From Kibdelosporangium persicum (GTDB lineage Bacteria; Actinomycetota; Actinomycetes; Mycobacteriales; Pseudonocardiaceae), in assembly GCF_013280595.1 (NCBI RefSeq), contig NZ_JAAATY010000002.1, positions 124,001-188,000 on the forward strand: DNA of 64,000 bases, given 5' to 3'. Position numbers and translations under genes: made by a program. Numbering within the stretch: the stretch's first letter is position 1; the number at the start of each line of letters is the position of its first letter. Positions 52,077 through 60,273 of this stretch are shown here, piece by piece. The notes under the pieces were generated by a model. The model was not told the origin of the DNA. It did no database searches and saw only the letters and a program-made list of their open reading frames with translations.

Positions 52077-52082
52077 TACCGT
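52077..52082 (+). promoter_or_regulatory. putative leaderless -10 (TACCGT) of etfD
   Basis: TACCGT, then 7 nt, then the ATG at 52090; no RBS is present. Confidence 0.5.
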
Positions 52083-52089
52083 CGGCGCC

Positions 52090-54267
52090 ATGACAGGCTT
52101 GGGGCTGATCCTCGGCATCCTCTGCGTGCTGCTGACCGCGGTCGCGGTCGTCATGACGACCATGACCGTGCGCCGCATGCTCGCCACGATCCGGCTGGGG
52201 CAGCCGGACCCGACCCGCAACGGCCCCTTCGGCCGCCGTGTCCGCGTCATGCTCAAGGAAGTCCTCGGGCACACCCGGATGCTGAAGTGGAGCCACATCG
52301 GTGTGCTGCACTGGTTCGTGATGGCCGGGTTCGGCGGGCTGATCCTGAGCGTCGTCGCCGCGTACGGCGAGGTGTTCGTGCCCAGCTGGGACCTGCCGGT
52401 GATCGGCCACTGGGGCCCGTACAACCTGTTCGTCGAACTGCTCGGGCTCACCACAGTGCTGGGCATCCTCGGCCTGGTCTACATCCGGCTGAGCAACCAC
52501 CCGCGCTTCAAGGGCCGCAAGTCGCGGTTCATGGGCTCACGGATGGGCCGCGCGTACTTCGTCGAGGCGATCGTGCTGATCGAAGGCCTCGGTGTGATGG
52601 GCATCCGCGCGGCCAAGTACGCCGCCGGCTACTTCGACGTGCCGACCTGGTCGGCGCCGGTGACCAAGCTGATCGGCTCGGTGCTGCCCGCCGAGCCCGC
52701 GCTGGTGTCGGTCTTCGCGGCGATGAAGATCTTCTCGGCGATGGTCTGGCTGATCGTGATCTCGCTGAACACCACCATGGGTGTGGCGTGGCACCGGTTC
52801 ACCGCGTTCTTCAACATCTACTTCAAGCGCGAGGAAGGCGTCGCGCTCGGCGGGCTGAAGCCGATGATGAGCGACGGCAAGCCGCTGGACTTCGAGGAGG
52901 CCGACCCGGAGAAGGACGTCTTCGGCGCGGGCCGGGTCGAGGACTTCTCGTGGAAGGGCTGGCTGGACTTCACCACGTGCACCGAGTGCGGCCGCTGCCA
53001 GTCCCAGTGCCCGGCGTGGAACACCGAGAAGCCGTTGTCCCCCAAGATGGTCATCACGCAGCTGCGGGACCACGCGTACGCCAAGGCGCCGTACCTGCTC
53101 GCCGGTGGGCGCCGCGACATGGCGGGCGAGGAGATCGGCCTCGACTCGCACGCGGGCATCGACGTGCTGGCGTTGGCCGAGTCGGAGAAGGCGCTGGTCG
53201 GCGACGTCATCGACCCGGACGCGCTGTGGTCGTGCACCACGTGCGGCGCCTGCGTCGAGCAGTGCCCGGTGGACATCGAGCACGTCGACCACATCGTCGA
53301 CATGCGCCGCTACCAGGTGCTGATCGAGTCGAACTTCCCGGCTGAGCTGAACGGGATGTTCAAGAACCTGGAGAACAAGGGCAACCCGTGGGGCCAGAAC
53401 GCCAAGGACCGGCTGCAGTGGACCGAGGACCTGGACTTCGAGGTGCCGGTCTACGACGGCACACAGGACTTCGAGTACCTGTTCTGGGTCGGCTGCGCCG
53501 GCGCGTTCGAGGACAAGGCCAAGAAGACCACCCGGGCGGTCGCCGAGCTGCTGCACATCGCGGGCGTGCAGTACGTGGTCCTGGGCTCGGAGGAGGCGTG
53601 CACCGGTGACCCGGCCCGCCGCGCGGGCAACGAGTTCCTGTTCCAGATGCTGGCGCAGCAGAACGTCGAGATCCTCAACGGCGTCTTCGAGGACCGCAAG
53701 GTCAAGAAGATCGTGGCGACCTGTGCGCACTGCTTCAACACGCTCGGCAACGAGTACCCGGAGCTGGGCGGGCAGTTCGAGGTCGTGCACCACACGCAGC
53801 TGCTGAACCGCCTGGTGCGGGAACGCAAGCTGGTCCCGGTCGCGCCGATCGCCGAGGACGTCACGTACCACGACCCGTGCTACCTGGGCCGTCACAACAA
53901 GGTCTACGAGGCGCCGCGTGAGCTGATCGAGTCGTCCGGCGTGTCGATGCGGGAGATGCCGCGGCACGGCGACCGCTCGATGTGCTGTGGTGCCGGTGGC
54001 GCTCGCATGTGGATGGAGGAGCGGATCGGCAAGCGGATCAACGTCGAGCGTGTGGACGAGGCCCTCGGCACCGCGCCGACGAAGATCGCCACCGGTTGCC
54101 CGTTCTGCCGCGTGATGCTCAACGACGGCCTGACCCAGCGCAAGAGCGACGGCCTCGCGAGCGAGAACGTCGAGGTCGTGGACGTGTCGCAACTGCTGCT
54201 CACGGCCGTGAAGCGCGGCATGCCGCAGCCGCGGAAATCGGGTGACAGCGTTCCTACAGTCAGCTAG
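52090..54267 (+). CDS. etfD: Membrane electron-transfer-flavoprotein oxidoreductase EtfD (Fe-S/CCG protein)
   Basis: Passes electrons from the ETF of fatty-acid beta-oxidation to the quinone pool; the M. tuberculosis homologue is Rv0338c. The 725-residue product has an N-terminal membrane part with about six spans (TGLGLILGILCVLLTAVAVV; MAGFGGLILSVVAAYGEVFV; LFVELLGLTTVLGILGLVYI), two ferredoxin-type 4Fe-4S motifs (CTECGRCQSQCP near 297, CTTCGACVEQCP near 380) and two CCG domains (WVGCAGAFED, CAHCFNTLGNEYP, then HDPCYLGRHN, MCCGAGGARMWMEE, CPFC). Linked to etfBA elsewhere in the genome by inference. Confidence 0.94.
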   Translation: MTGLGLILGILCVLLTAVAVVMTTMTVRRMLATIRLGQPDPTRNGPFGRRVRVMLKEVLGHTRMLKWSHIGVLHWFVMAGFGGLILSVVAAYGEVFVPSWDLPVIGHWGPYNLFVELLGLTTVLGILGLVYIRLSNHPRFKGRKSRFMGSRMGRAYFVEAIVLIEGLGVMGIRAAKYAAGYFDVPTWSAPVTKLIGSVLPAEPALVSVFAAMKIFSAMVWLIVISLNTTMGVAWHRFTAFFNIYFKREEGVALGGLKPMMSDGKPLDFEEADPEKDVFGAGRVEDFSWKGWLDFTTCTECGRCQSQCPAWNTEKPLSPKMVITQLRDHAYAKAPYLLAGGRRDMAGEEIGLDSHAGIDVLALAESEKALVGDVIDPDALWSCTTCGACVEQCPVDIEHVDHIVDMRRYQVLIESNFPAELNGMFKNLENKGNPWGQNAKDRLQWTEDLDFEVPVYDGTQDFEYLFWVGCAGAFEDKAKKTTRAVAELLHIAGVQYVVLGSEEACTGDPARRAGNEFLFQMLAQQNVEILNGVFEDRKVKKIVATCAHCFNTLGNEYPELGGQFEVVHHTQLLNRLVRERKLVPVAPIAEDVTYHDPCYLGRHNKVYEAPRELIESSGVSMREMPRHGDRSMCCGAGGARMWMEERIGKRINVERVDEALGTAPTKIATGCPFCRVMLNDGLTQRKSDGLASENVEVVDVSQLLLTAVKRGMPQPRKSGDSVPTVS
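54255..54260 (+). promoter_or_regulatory. putative leaderless -10 (TACAGT) inside the end of etfD
   Basis: TACAGT within the last codons of etfD, 7 nt before the GTG at 54268; the methyltransferase may thus also be transcribed independently. Confidence 0.35.
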
Positions 54268-54987
54268 GTGACTACTACTGACACGCAGCACTGGGAATCG
54301 CAGGCCGCCAACTGGGTGGAGTGGGCCCGCAAGCCCGGGTTCGACGCCTATTGGCATTACCGGGAACGGTTCTTCGACCTGATACCCCCGCCCGGCGGGG
54401 TGACCCTCGACGTCGGGTGCGGCGAGGGTCGCCTCACCCGGGATCTGGCCGAGCGCGGGTACGACGTGACGGGCGTCGAGCCGGCGCCGGGGTTGCTCAA
54501 GGCCGCGCAAAAGACCGATCCGGACGGCAGGTACGTCGCCGGGGAGGCCAAGGACCTGCCGTTCGGCGATTCCTCAGTGGACTTGCTGGTTTCGTACAAC
54601 GTGTTGATGGACGTCGACGACCTCGACGGCGCGCTCACCGAATTCGCCCGGGTGCTCAAGCCGGGCGGGAGACTGGCCATCACCATCGTGCACCCGGTGG
54701 CTGACTCGGTCGGGTTCGACAAGGACGATCCCGAGGCGCCGTTCGTCATCGACGCCTCCTACCTCAGGACTCAGCCGTTCAGCGCAGTGGCCACCCGCGA
54801 CGGCGTCACGATGCACTTCAGCGGCTGGCACCGCTCGATCGGCACCTACTGCGACGCCCTGTACCGGGCGGGCCTGCTGATCGAGACGATCCGTGAGCCG
54901 ATGCCGCACGACGACTCGCCCGCGGACGAATGGGACCGGTGGCGCAGGCTGCCGATGTTCATGCACATTCTCGCAACCAGGCGCTAA
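54268..54987 (+). CDS. Class I SAM-dependent methyltransferase
   Basis: A 239-residue Rossmann methyltransferase (Methyltransf_11). Motif I VTLDVGCGEGRLTRDLAERG near residue 46, motif post-I VTGVEPAPG, motif II FGDSSVDLLVSYNVLMDVDD near 92 and motif III RVLKPGGRLAITIVHPV near 130. Substrate unknown. GTG at 54268 directly abuts the etfD stop with no gap; no RBS, but a leaderless -10 at 54255 fits. Confidence 0.92.
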   Translation: MTTTDTQHWESQAANWVEWARKPGFDAYWHYRERFFDLIPPPGGVTLDVGCGEGRLTRDLAERGYDVTGVEPAPGLLKAAQKTDPDGRYVAGEAKDLPFGDSSVDLLVSYNVLMDVDDLDGALTEFARVLKPGGRLAITIVHPVADSVGFDKDDPEAPFVIDASYLRTQPFSAVATRDGVTMHFSGWHRSIGTYCDALYRAGLLIETIREPMPHDDSPADEWDRWRRLPMFMHILATRR

Positions 54988-55033
54988 CCACCTAGTACGT
55001 GCGCGACGGCCGCATTCGTGGTGGGCTTGGCCC

Positions 55034-56398
55034 ATGACAGCTGAGAATGTGGACGTCGTGGTGATCGGGCTGGGCCCGGGTGGCGAGGCCCTCGCCACCC
55101 GGCTCGGCAAGGCGGGTCTGTCCGTTGTCGGTGTGGATGCCCGGTTGGTGGGCGGCGAATGCCCGTACTACGCCTGCATTCCCACGAAGATGATGGTCCG
55201 CGCGGCCGACGCGCTCGCCGAGGCGCGGCGGGCCAGCCAGCTGGCCGGGTCCGCGCAGATCCAGCCGGACTGGGCCCCGGTCGTGGCCCGGGTCCGGGAC
55301 GAGGCGACGGCCGACTGGAACGACCAGGCCGCGATCGACCGGCTGGAGGCCGTGGGTGTGCGGTTCGTCCGCGGCTTCGGCAAGATCACCGACACCGACG
55401 AGGTCACCGTCGCCACCTCGGACGGCGACAAGGTGTTCCGCACCCGCAAGGGAATCGTGCTCAACCCCGGCACCGACCCGGCCATCCCGCCGATCGACGG
55501 CCTCGCCGACACTCCACTCTGGACCAACCGGGAGGCGGTGCCGGCCACGGCCGTGCCGTCCTCGCTGATCGTGCTCGGCGGCGGGCCGGTCGGCTGCGAG
55601 TTCGCCCAGGTGTTCTCGCGGTTCGGCGCGAAGGTCACGATCGTCCAGTCGCCGGACCGGCTGCTGGCAGGCGACGAGCCCGAGTCGAGCGAACTGCTCC
55701 GGCAGGTCTTCGAGCGGGAGAACATCCGGGTCGTCACCGGAGTCCGGGCGACCAAAGTGGACTACGACGGCGCCTTCCACGTCTCGGCGGGCAACGAGGT
55801 GCTCAGCGCCGACCAGCTCCTGGTCGCCACCGGCCGGACGCGTGACCTGGCCGCGCTCGGCGTCAAGGCGGTCGGCATCCCGGACGACGGCAAGTTCATC
55901 ACCGTGGACGACCGGATGCGCGCGGCCGACAAGGTCTGGGCGATCGGGGACATCGCGGGCACCGGCGCGTTCACGCACATGTCCATGTACCACGCGGACA
56001 TCGCGGCGGCCGACATCCTCGGCGAGGACGGCCCGCGGGCGCAGTACCACGCGGTTCCGCACGCGACCTTCACCGATCCGGAGGTCGCCTCGGTCGGGCT
56101 GACCCAGGCCGAAGCCGAGCAGCAGGGCGTCAAGGTCCGCACCGCGCTGACCAAGTTGCCCGAATCCTCCAGGGGTTTCATCCACAAGCTCGGCAACGAC
56201 GGGCTGATCAAGCTGGTCGAGGACGCCGACCGTGGTGTCCTCGTCGGAGCGTCGGTCGTCGGGCCCGGCGCCGGGGAGATCCTGGGTGCGTTGGTCGTCG
56301 CCGTGCACGCACAGGTCCCGACCACCACACTGAAGGGCATGATCCTGGCGTACCCGACCTTCCACCGTGCGATCGGCGCGGCGCTCGCCGAACTGTGA
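55034..56398 (+). CDS. Pyridine nucleotide-disulfide oxidoreductase (Lpd-like)
   Basis: A 454-residue FAD/NAD(P) flavoprotein. FAD motif VVVIGLGPGGEALATRLGKA at 8, redox-disulfide region GGECPYYACIPTKMMVRAAD near 40 (Cys-x4-Cys), NAD motif LIVLGGGPVGCEFAQVFSRF near 178, VWAIGDIAGTGAFTHMSMYH near 302 and the dimer domain. The catalytic His-x4-Glu usual at the C-terminus of dihydrolipoamide dehydrogenases is replaced by YPTFHRAIGAAL, so a different electron acceptor (quinone-type, as in mycobacterial LpdA) is more likely. No lipoyl partner is nearby. Confidence 0.9.
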   Translation: MTAENVDVVVIGLGPGGEALATRLGKAGLSVVGVDARLVGGECPYYACIPTKMMVRAADALAEARRASQLAGSAQIQPDWAPVVARVRDEATADWNDQAAIDRLEAVGVRFVRGFGKITDTDEVTVATSDGDKVFRTRKGIVLNPGTDPAIPPIDGLADTPLWTNREAVPATAVPSSLIVLGGGPVGCEFAQVFSRFGAKVTIVQSPDRLLAGDEPESSELLRQVFERENIRVVTGVRATKVDYDGAFHVSAGNEVLSADQLLVATGRTRDLAALGVKAVGIPDDGKFITVDDRMRAADKVWAIGDIAGTGAFTHMSMYHADIAAADILGEDGPRAQYHAVPHATFTDPEVASVGLTQAEAEQQGVKVRTALTKLPESSRGFIHKLGNDGLIKLVEDADRGVLVGASVVGPGAGEILGALVVAVHAQVPTTTLKGMILAYPTFHRAIGAALAEL

Positions 56399-57393
56399 GC
56401 GGATCCAAGCAGGGCGGCGGCGAGAGCACACTCACCGTCGTCCTCGCGCTCCTGGTCAACCTGGCGATCGCGATCATGAAGGCGATCGCCGGGCTGATCA
56501 CCGGCTCCGCCGCGATGCTCGCCGAGGCCGCGCACTCGGTCGCGGACACGTTCACCGAGGCCCTGCTGCTGACCGCGTTGCGCACGTCGGTGCGGCCGGC
56601 CGACCGCAGGCACCCCTTCGGTTACGGCAAGGAGCGCTACTTCTGGTCGCTGCTCGCGGCCGTGTCGATCTTCGTGTCCGGCGCGGTGTTCTCCTTCTAC
56701 GAGGGGTTCGACGCGATCTTCGGCGAACCGGTCGAGCAGGAGTCGCCGATCGTCGCGTACGTCGTGCTGGCGCTGGCGTTCGCGCTGGAGATGGTGTCGT
56801 GGTCGCAGGCGGTGCGGCAGACCCGCCGGGCCGCCAAGGCGGAGAACCGGACTCTAGTCGAGTACCTGCGGCACAGCGACGACCCGACGAGCAAGACGGT
56901 GTTGTTCGAGGACAGCGCCGCGTTGATCGGCCTGTTCATCGCGTTCGCCGGGATCGGGCTGCACCAGATCACCGGATCGCAGTTGGCGGACGGTATCGCG
57001 TCGGTGCTGATCGGTCTGTTGCTCGCGGTCGTGGCGTACCTGCTCAGCCGGACCAACCGGGGCCTGCTGATCGGCCGCCAGGCCGATCCGGTCCTGGTCT
57101 TCGCGGCGGGCAAGCGTTTGCGGGAGACGCCGGAGGTCGACGCGGTGGTCGACCTGCTGACGATGACCACCGGCACGGACAGCGTGCTGCTGTGTGCCCG
57201 GCTGGACTTCGACGACTCGCTGGGCGCGGCGGATCTGGAACGCGCCTGCGTCCGGATCGAGGGCGAACTGCGGGCCGAGTTCCGGGAACTGACCGAGATC
57301 TTCCTGGAACCCGTGCCGCGCAACGACCCCGGCCTGCGCGCCAAGGTGCTGGCGCGCTACGGCCGTGAGCTACATGGTGGCGCCGGTCAGTGA
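56395..57393 (+). CDS. Cation diffusion facilitator (CDF) family transporter
   Basis: A 332-residue metal/proton antiporter. Six spans are visible, starting VVLALLVNLAIAIMKAIAGL, with the metal-site motif AEAAHSVADTFTEALLL (His/Asp) in span 2, the conserved RRHPFGYGKERYFWSLLAAV, and FEDSAALIGLFIAFAGIGLH in span 5. The cytosolic C-terminal domain (VDAVVDLLTMTTGTDSVLLC...) follows. Probable Zn or Mn/Fe export. GTG at 56395 overlaps the Lpd-like gene stop as GTGA; 3' end overlaps the convergent hydrolase gene by 24 nt. Confidence 0.93.
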   Translation: MSGSKQGGGESTLTVVLALLVNLAIAIMKAIAGLITGSAAMLAEAAHSVADTFTEALLLTALRTSVRPADRRHPFGYGKERYFWSLLAAVSIFVSGAVFSFYEGFDAIFGEPVEQESPIVAYVVLALAFALEMVSWSQAVRQTRRAAKAENRTLVEYLRHSDDPTSKTVLFEDSAALIGLFIAFAGIGLHQITGSQLADGIASVLIGLLLAVVAYLLSRTNRGLLIGRQADPVLVFAAGKRLRETPEVDAVVDLLTMTTGTDSVLLCARLDFDDSLGAADLERACVRIEGELRAEFRELTEIFLEPVPRNDPGLRAKVLARYGRELHGGAGQ

Positions 57394-58242
57394 CCGCGGA
57401 TCGCGTGTGCGCCAGGCACCACGGTCCACCGCGCTGACGAACCTGTCCACAGTGGAGTTGAACAGGTCCGGCTCTTCGAGGTTCGCCGTGTGACCGGTCT
57501 GCGGCAGCACGGCGAGACCGGCCGTCGGGATGGTCCGCTTTAGCATCAGGTCCGGCTCCAGGCAGCCTTCGTCCTCGTCACCGACCACGACCAGCACGGG
57601 TGTCTCGATCTTGGCGAGGTCTTCTCGCAGTGCGTACAGCGAAGGCCGTGAAGCTTGGACACCGCGCATCGTCAACGCCGAGCCAATGGACGAGTGCTGG
57701 CTGAGCGCCTCGGCGAATTCGGCCCAGCCACGCGGGTTCTTGTTCTGGAACTGCACACGCGCGGGACCGATGGCGTACGTCTTGGCGACCTCGGCAGCGC
57801 CTTGGTGCTCGAACGCGTCCGCGGTCGCGTGGCACTCCGCACGGAACCCTTCCTGCCGCTCGGGTTGCGCGCCGTAACCGGCGCCCGCGACGACCGCCGA
57901 CGCCACGCGATCAGGGTGCCTGAGCGTCAGGTGCAGGGTCGTGAAACCGCCCATCGACAACCCGACGACGTGGGCCTTCTGGACCTCAAGGGCATCGAGG
58001 ACCGCGATGGCGTCCTTGACCGCGCGTTCCTGGGAGTACGCGCCCGGGTCGGTGGGGACGTCCGACGGCGGGTAGCCACGAGCCGAGTAGGTGATGCAGC
58101 GATGGGTGTTGGAGAAGTACCGGACCTGTGGTTCCCAGCTGCGGTGGTCGCCCGCGAACTCGTGCACGAAGAGCAGCGGGAAGCCGGTCCCGGTCTCCTC
58201 CACGTGCAGAAACACCCCGTCGTCGGTCTCGATCCTCGGCAC
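57370..58242 (-). CDS. Alpha/beta hydrolase (3-oxoadipate enol-lactonase-like)
   Basis: A 290-residue soluble hydrolase. Nucleophile elbow HVVGLSMGGFTTLHLTLRHP near residue 92 (Ser), oxyanion region LLFVHEFAGDHRSWEPQVRY near 24, acid in VLVVVGDEDEGC near 230 and catalytic His in LPQTGHTANLEEPDLFN near 258. The family includes ring-cleavage lactonases and C-C hydrolases of aromatic catabolism. Divergent from the MFS importer with GntR-type operators between, so it belongs to the GntR-controlled island; exact substrate unknown. Confidence 0.9.
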   Translation of the reverse strand: MPRIETDDGVFLHVEETGTGFPLLFVHEFAGDHRSWEPQVRYFSNTHRCITYSARGYPPSDVPTDPGAYSQERAVKDAIAVLDALEVQKAHVVGLSMGGFTTLHLTLRHPDRVASAVVAGAGYGAQPERQEGFRAECHATADAFEHQGAAEVAKTYAIGPARVQFQNKNPRGWAEFAEALSQHSSIGSALTMRGVQASRPSLYALREDLAKIETPVLVVVGDEDEGCLEPDLMLKRTIPTAGLAVLPQTGHTANLEEPDLFNSTVDRFVSAVDRGAWRTRDPRSLTGATM

Positions 58243-58260
58243 GAGCCCTCCCGGTTGAGA

Positions 58261-58284
58261 TTTGGTATATCAAATGGTATACCA
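58261..58284. promoter_or_regulatory. two GntR-type operator candidates between hydrolase and MFS genes
   Basis: TTTGGTATATCAAA (58261-58274) and TGGTATACCA (58275-58284, perfect) are adjacent sites of the T-G-G-T-A-T-A-C-C-A type bound by FCD-subfamily GntR proteins. They lie 18 bp from the hydrolase start and 29 bp from the MFS start; the regulator is encoded at 59641-60273. Confidence 0.7.
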
Positions 58285-58313
58285 GACTCTCCGCTCCTGA
58301 GGAGGCGTCCGGT

Positions 58314-59666
58314 ATGCGCACAGGTGATCAGGTAGTTCAGGAACTCCCATGGCGATGGCGTGCTCAGGGAACGATTTTCCTCGTCGGCGGGCTCGGGTTC
58401 ATGTTCGACGCGTGGGACGTCACGCTGAACGGATTCCTGATCCCGCTGGTGTCCGACGAATGGGGCCTGACCAAGGCCGAAGGTGCCTGGGTGGGCACGG
58501 CGAACCTGATCGGCATGGCGATCGGCGCGTTCGCCTGGGGCGGGATCGCCGACCTGATCGGCCGGAAACGGGCGTTCAGCCTCACCCTGCTGATGTTCTC
58601 GGTGTTCTCCGTCGCCGGGGCGGTCGCTCCGGACTTCGTGACGTTCTGCGTGTTCCGTTTCCTTGCCGGGCTTGGCCTTGGTGGCTGTATCCCGGTCGAC
58701 TACGCGCTGGTCGGTGAGTTCACGCCGGCGAAGGTCCGTGGACGTGTGCTGACCGCGATGGACGTGTGGTGGCCGATCGGCGCGACCCTGTGCGGGGTCG
58801 TTTCCACCGCGCTGCAACCGAACTGGCGCGCGATGCTGCTGGTGATGGTGTTGCCCGCGCTGCTTCTGTTCTGGGTCAGGCTTTCCGTGCCCGAGTCGCC
58901 GATGTACCTGGTGCGGCGCGGCAAGGACAAGGAGGCCCGCGCGGTGATCGAGGGCCTGATCGCCAAGACCGGCGCGAAGGTCGGGCCGTGGGAACTGCCG
59001 CCGCCGGAACGGATGCCGAGGCTGTCGGCGACTGCGATGATCTCCCAGCTGAGGGATCTCTGGCGGTACAGCGCGAAGATCACGTCGGCGTCGTGGGCGC
59101 TGTTCCTCACGGTCTTCCTGTTGTACTACGGCGCTTTGACGTGGCTGCCGTCGATCCTGCGAGCGCAGGGTTACGGCACCTACGCCGCGTTCATGGTGAC
59201 CACGTTGATGACGGCCGTGGGCATCGTGGGGGTGCTGGTGTCGGCGTGGCTGGTCGATGTGGTCGGTCGCAAGTGGGTGATCGGGCTGTCCGGCCCGGTG
59301 TCCGCGCTGGCCATGGTGATCTTCGCGATCCAGCTGGACATCCCGGGCGCCGCCAAGTTCTGGATCGGGGTGTTCGGGTTCGTCATCGAGCTGACGATCC
59401 CGGCGCTGTACGCGTACGTCTCCGAGCTGTACCCGACCAGGCTGCGGGCGAGCGGATTCGGCTGGGCGTCGACGATCAGCCGGATCGGCGCCGGATTCGT
59501 CCCGTTGATCTTCGGGTCGCTGCTCTGGCCGTACCTCGGTCTGCCGATGACCTTCCTGGTGATCGGCGTGCTGCTGGCGTTGGCATCGCTGTGGATGGCC
59601 GTGGCCGCACCGGAGACCAAGGACCGGGAGCTCGACCACCTTAAGCCAGCGGCTGTGCACCCATGA
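58314..59666 (+). CDS. MFS transporter, aromatic acid/nicotinate (NiaP-like) group
   Basis: A 450-residue, 12-span major-facilitator importer. LPWRWRAQGTIFLVGGLGFM then FDAWDVTLNGFLIPLVSDEW is the N-terminal signature of aromatic-acid:H+ and NiaP transporters; motif A reads GGIADLIGRKRAFSLTLLMF, and VPESPMYLVRRGKDKEARAV closes the first half. ATG at 58314 has GAGGAGG 8 nt upstream. With the molybdenum hydroxylase genes and hydrolase it probably imports the island's substrate. The last 26 nt overlap the convergent gntR gene. Confidence 0.9.
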   Translation: MRTGDQVVQELPWRWRAQGTIFLVGGLGFMFDAWDVTLNGFLIPLVSDEWGLTKAEGAWVGTANLIGMAIGAFAWGGIADLIGRKRAFSLTLLMFSVFSVAGAVAPDFVTFCVFRFLAGLGLGGCIPVDYALVGEFTPAKVRGRVLTAMDVWWPIGATLCGVVSTALQPNWRAMLLVMVLPALLLFWVRLSVPESPMYLVRRGKDKEARAVIEGLIAKTGAKVGPWELPPPERMPRLSATAMISQLRDLWRYSAKITSASWALFLTVFLLYYGALTWLPSILRAQGYGTYAAFMVTTLMTAVGIVGVLVSAWLVDVVGRKWVIGLSGPVSALAMVIFAIQLDIPGAAKFWIGVFGFVIELTIPALYAYVSELYPTRLRASGFGWASTISRIGAGFVPLIFGSLLWPYLGLPMTFLVIGVLLALASLWMAVAAPETKDRELDHLKPAAVHP

Positions 59667-60273
59667 TGTGCTCGTAAGTCGCCTTGCGGGCGGCTTCCGC
59701 GTCACCGCGCCGCAGCGCGTCGATGATCAGCTCGTGCTGGCTGATGGATTCGGCGTGGCTGCGCGCGACGCGGGGGCCGCCGTGCAGGGCCTGCCAGAGC
59801 AAGCGCATCAGGGACAGTAACAGCGGGCTGTGCGAGTACTCGTAGAGCGTGAAGTGGAACTCGCGGTTGAGCTCGGGGTACGTCGGGTCGTCCTCGGCGA
59901 GGTGCCGCATCCGCTCGTTCAGGTCCGTCAGCTTGGCGATGCCCGCGTCGTCGATCTTGGGCGCCGCGAGGCCCGCGCCGAGCGACTCCAGTGCCGCGCG
60001 GATCTGGAAGTTCTCCTCGGTCGAGCCGGAGTCGGCCTCCACCACCGTGAACCCGCGGTGCGCGTCCCCGATCACCAGGCCCTCGGACTCCAGCCTGCGC
60101 ATCGCCTCGCGCACCGGCGTCTGGCTGACGTGGAACCGCGCGGCCAGGTCACGCTGTCTGAGCTGTTTGCCCGCCGGGAGCTCGCCGGTGATGATCAGCT
60201 CACGGATGAGTGCGACCACCATGTCCGTTTTGCTGACATAGTTCAGCGCAGGTTGTTGTGTCGACTCCGTCAT
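59641..60273 (-). CDS. GntR-family regulator (FCD/FadR subfamily)
   Basis: A 210-residue regulator: winged HTH at 18-75 (VVALIRELIITGELPAGKQL, RQRDLAARFHVSQTPVREAM, RRLESEGLVIGDAHRGFTVV) followed by an all-helical FCD effector domain (FQIRAALESLGAGLAAPKID, LNREFHFTLYEYSHSPLLLS, QHELIIDALRRGDAEAARKA) with the metal/ligand His residues. ATG overlaps the stop of the molybdopterin subunit gene as ATGA, so regulator and enzyme are coexpressed. Likely represses the divergent hydrolase/MFS promoter. Confidence 0.94.
   Translation of the reverse strand: MTESTQQPALNYVSKTDMVVALIRELIITGELPAGKQLRQRDLAARFHVSQTPVREAMRRLESEGLVIGDAHRGFTVVEADSGSTEENFQIRAALESLGAGLAAPKIDDAGIAKLTDLNERMRHLAEDDPTYPELNREFHFTLYEYSHSPLLLSLMRLLWQALHGGPRVARSHAESISQHELIIDALRRGDAEAARKATYEHIMGAQPLA

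Noticed and set aside
52537-54510. 657-residue open frame antisense to etfD
   Set aside because: Shadow of etfD with low-complexity composition and no RBS.
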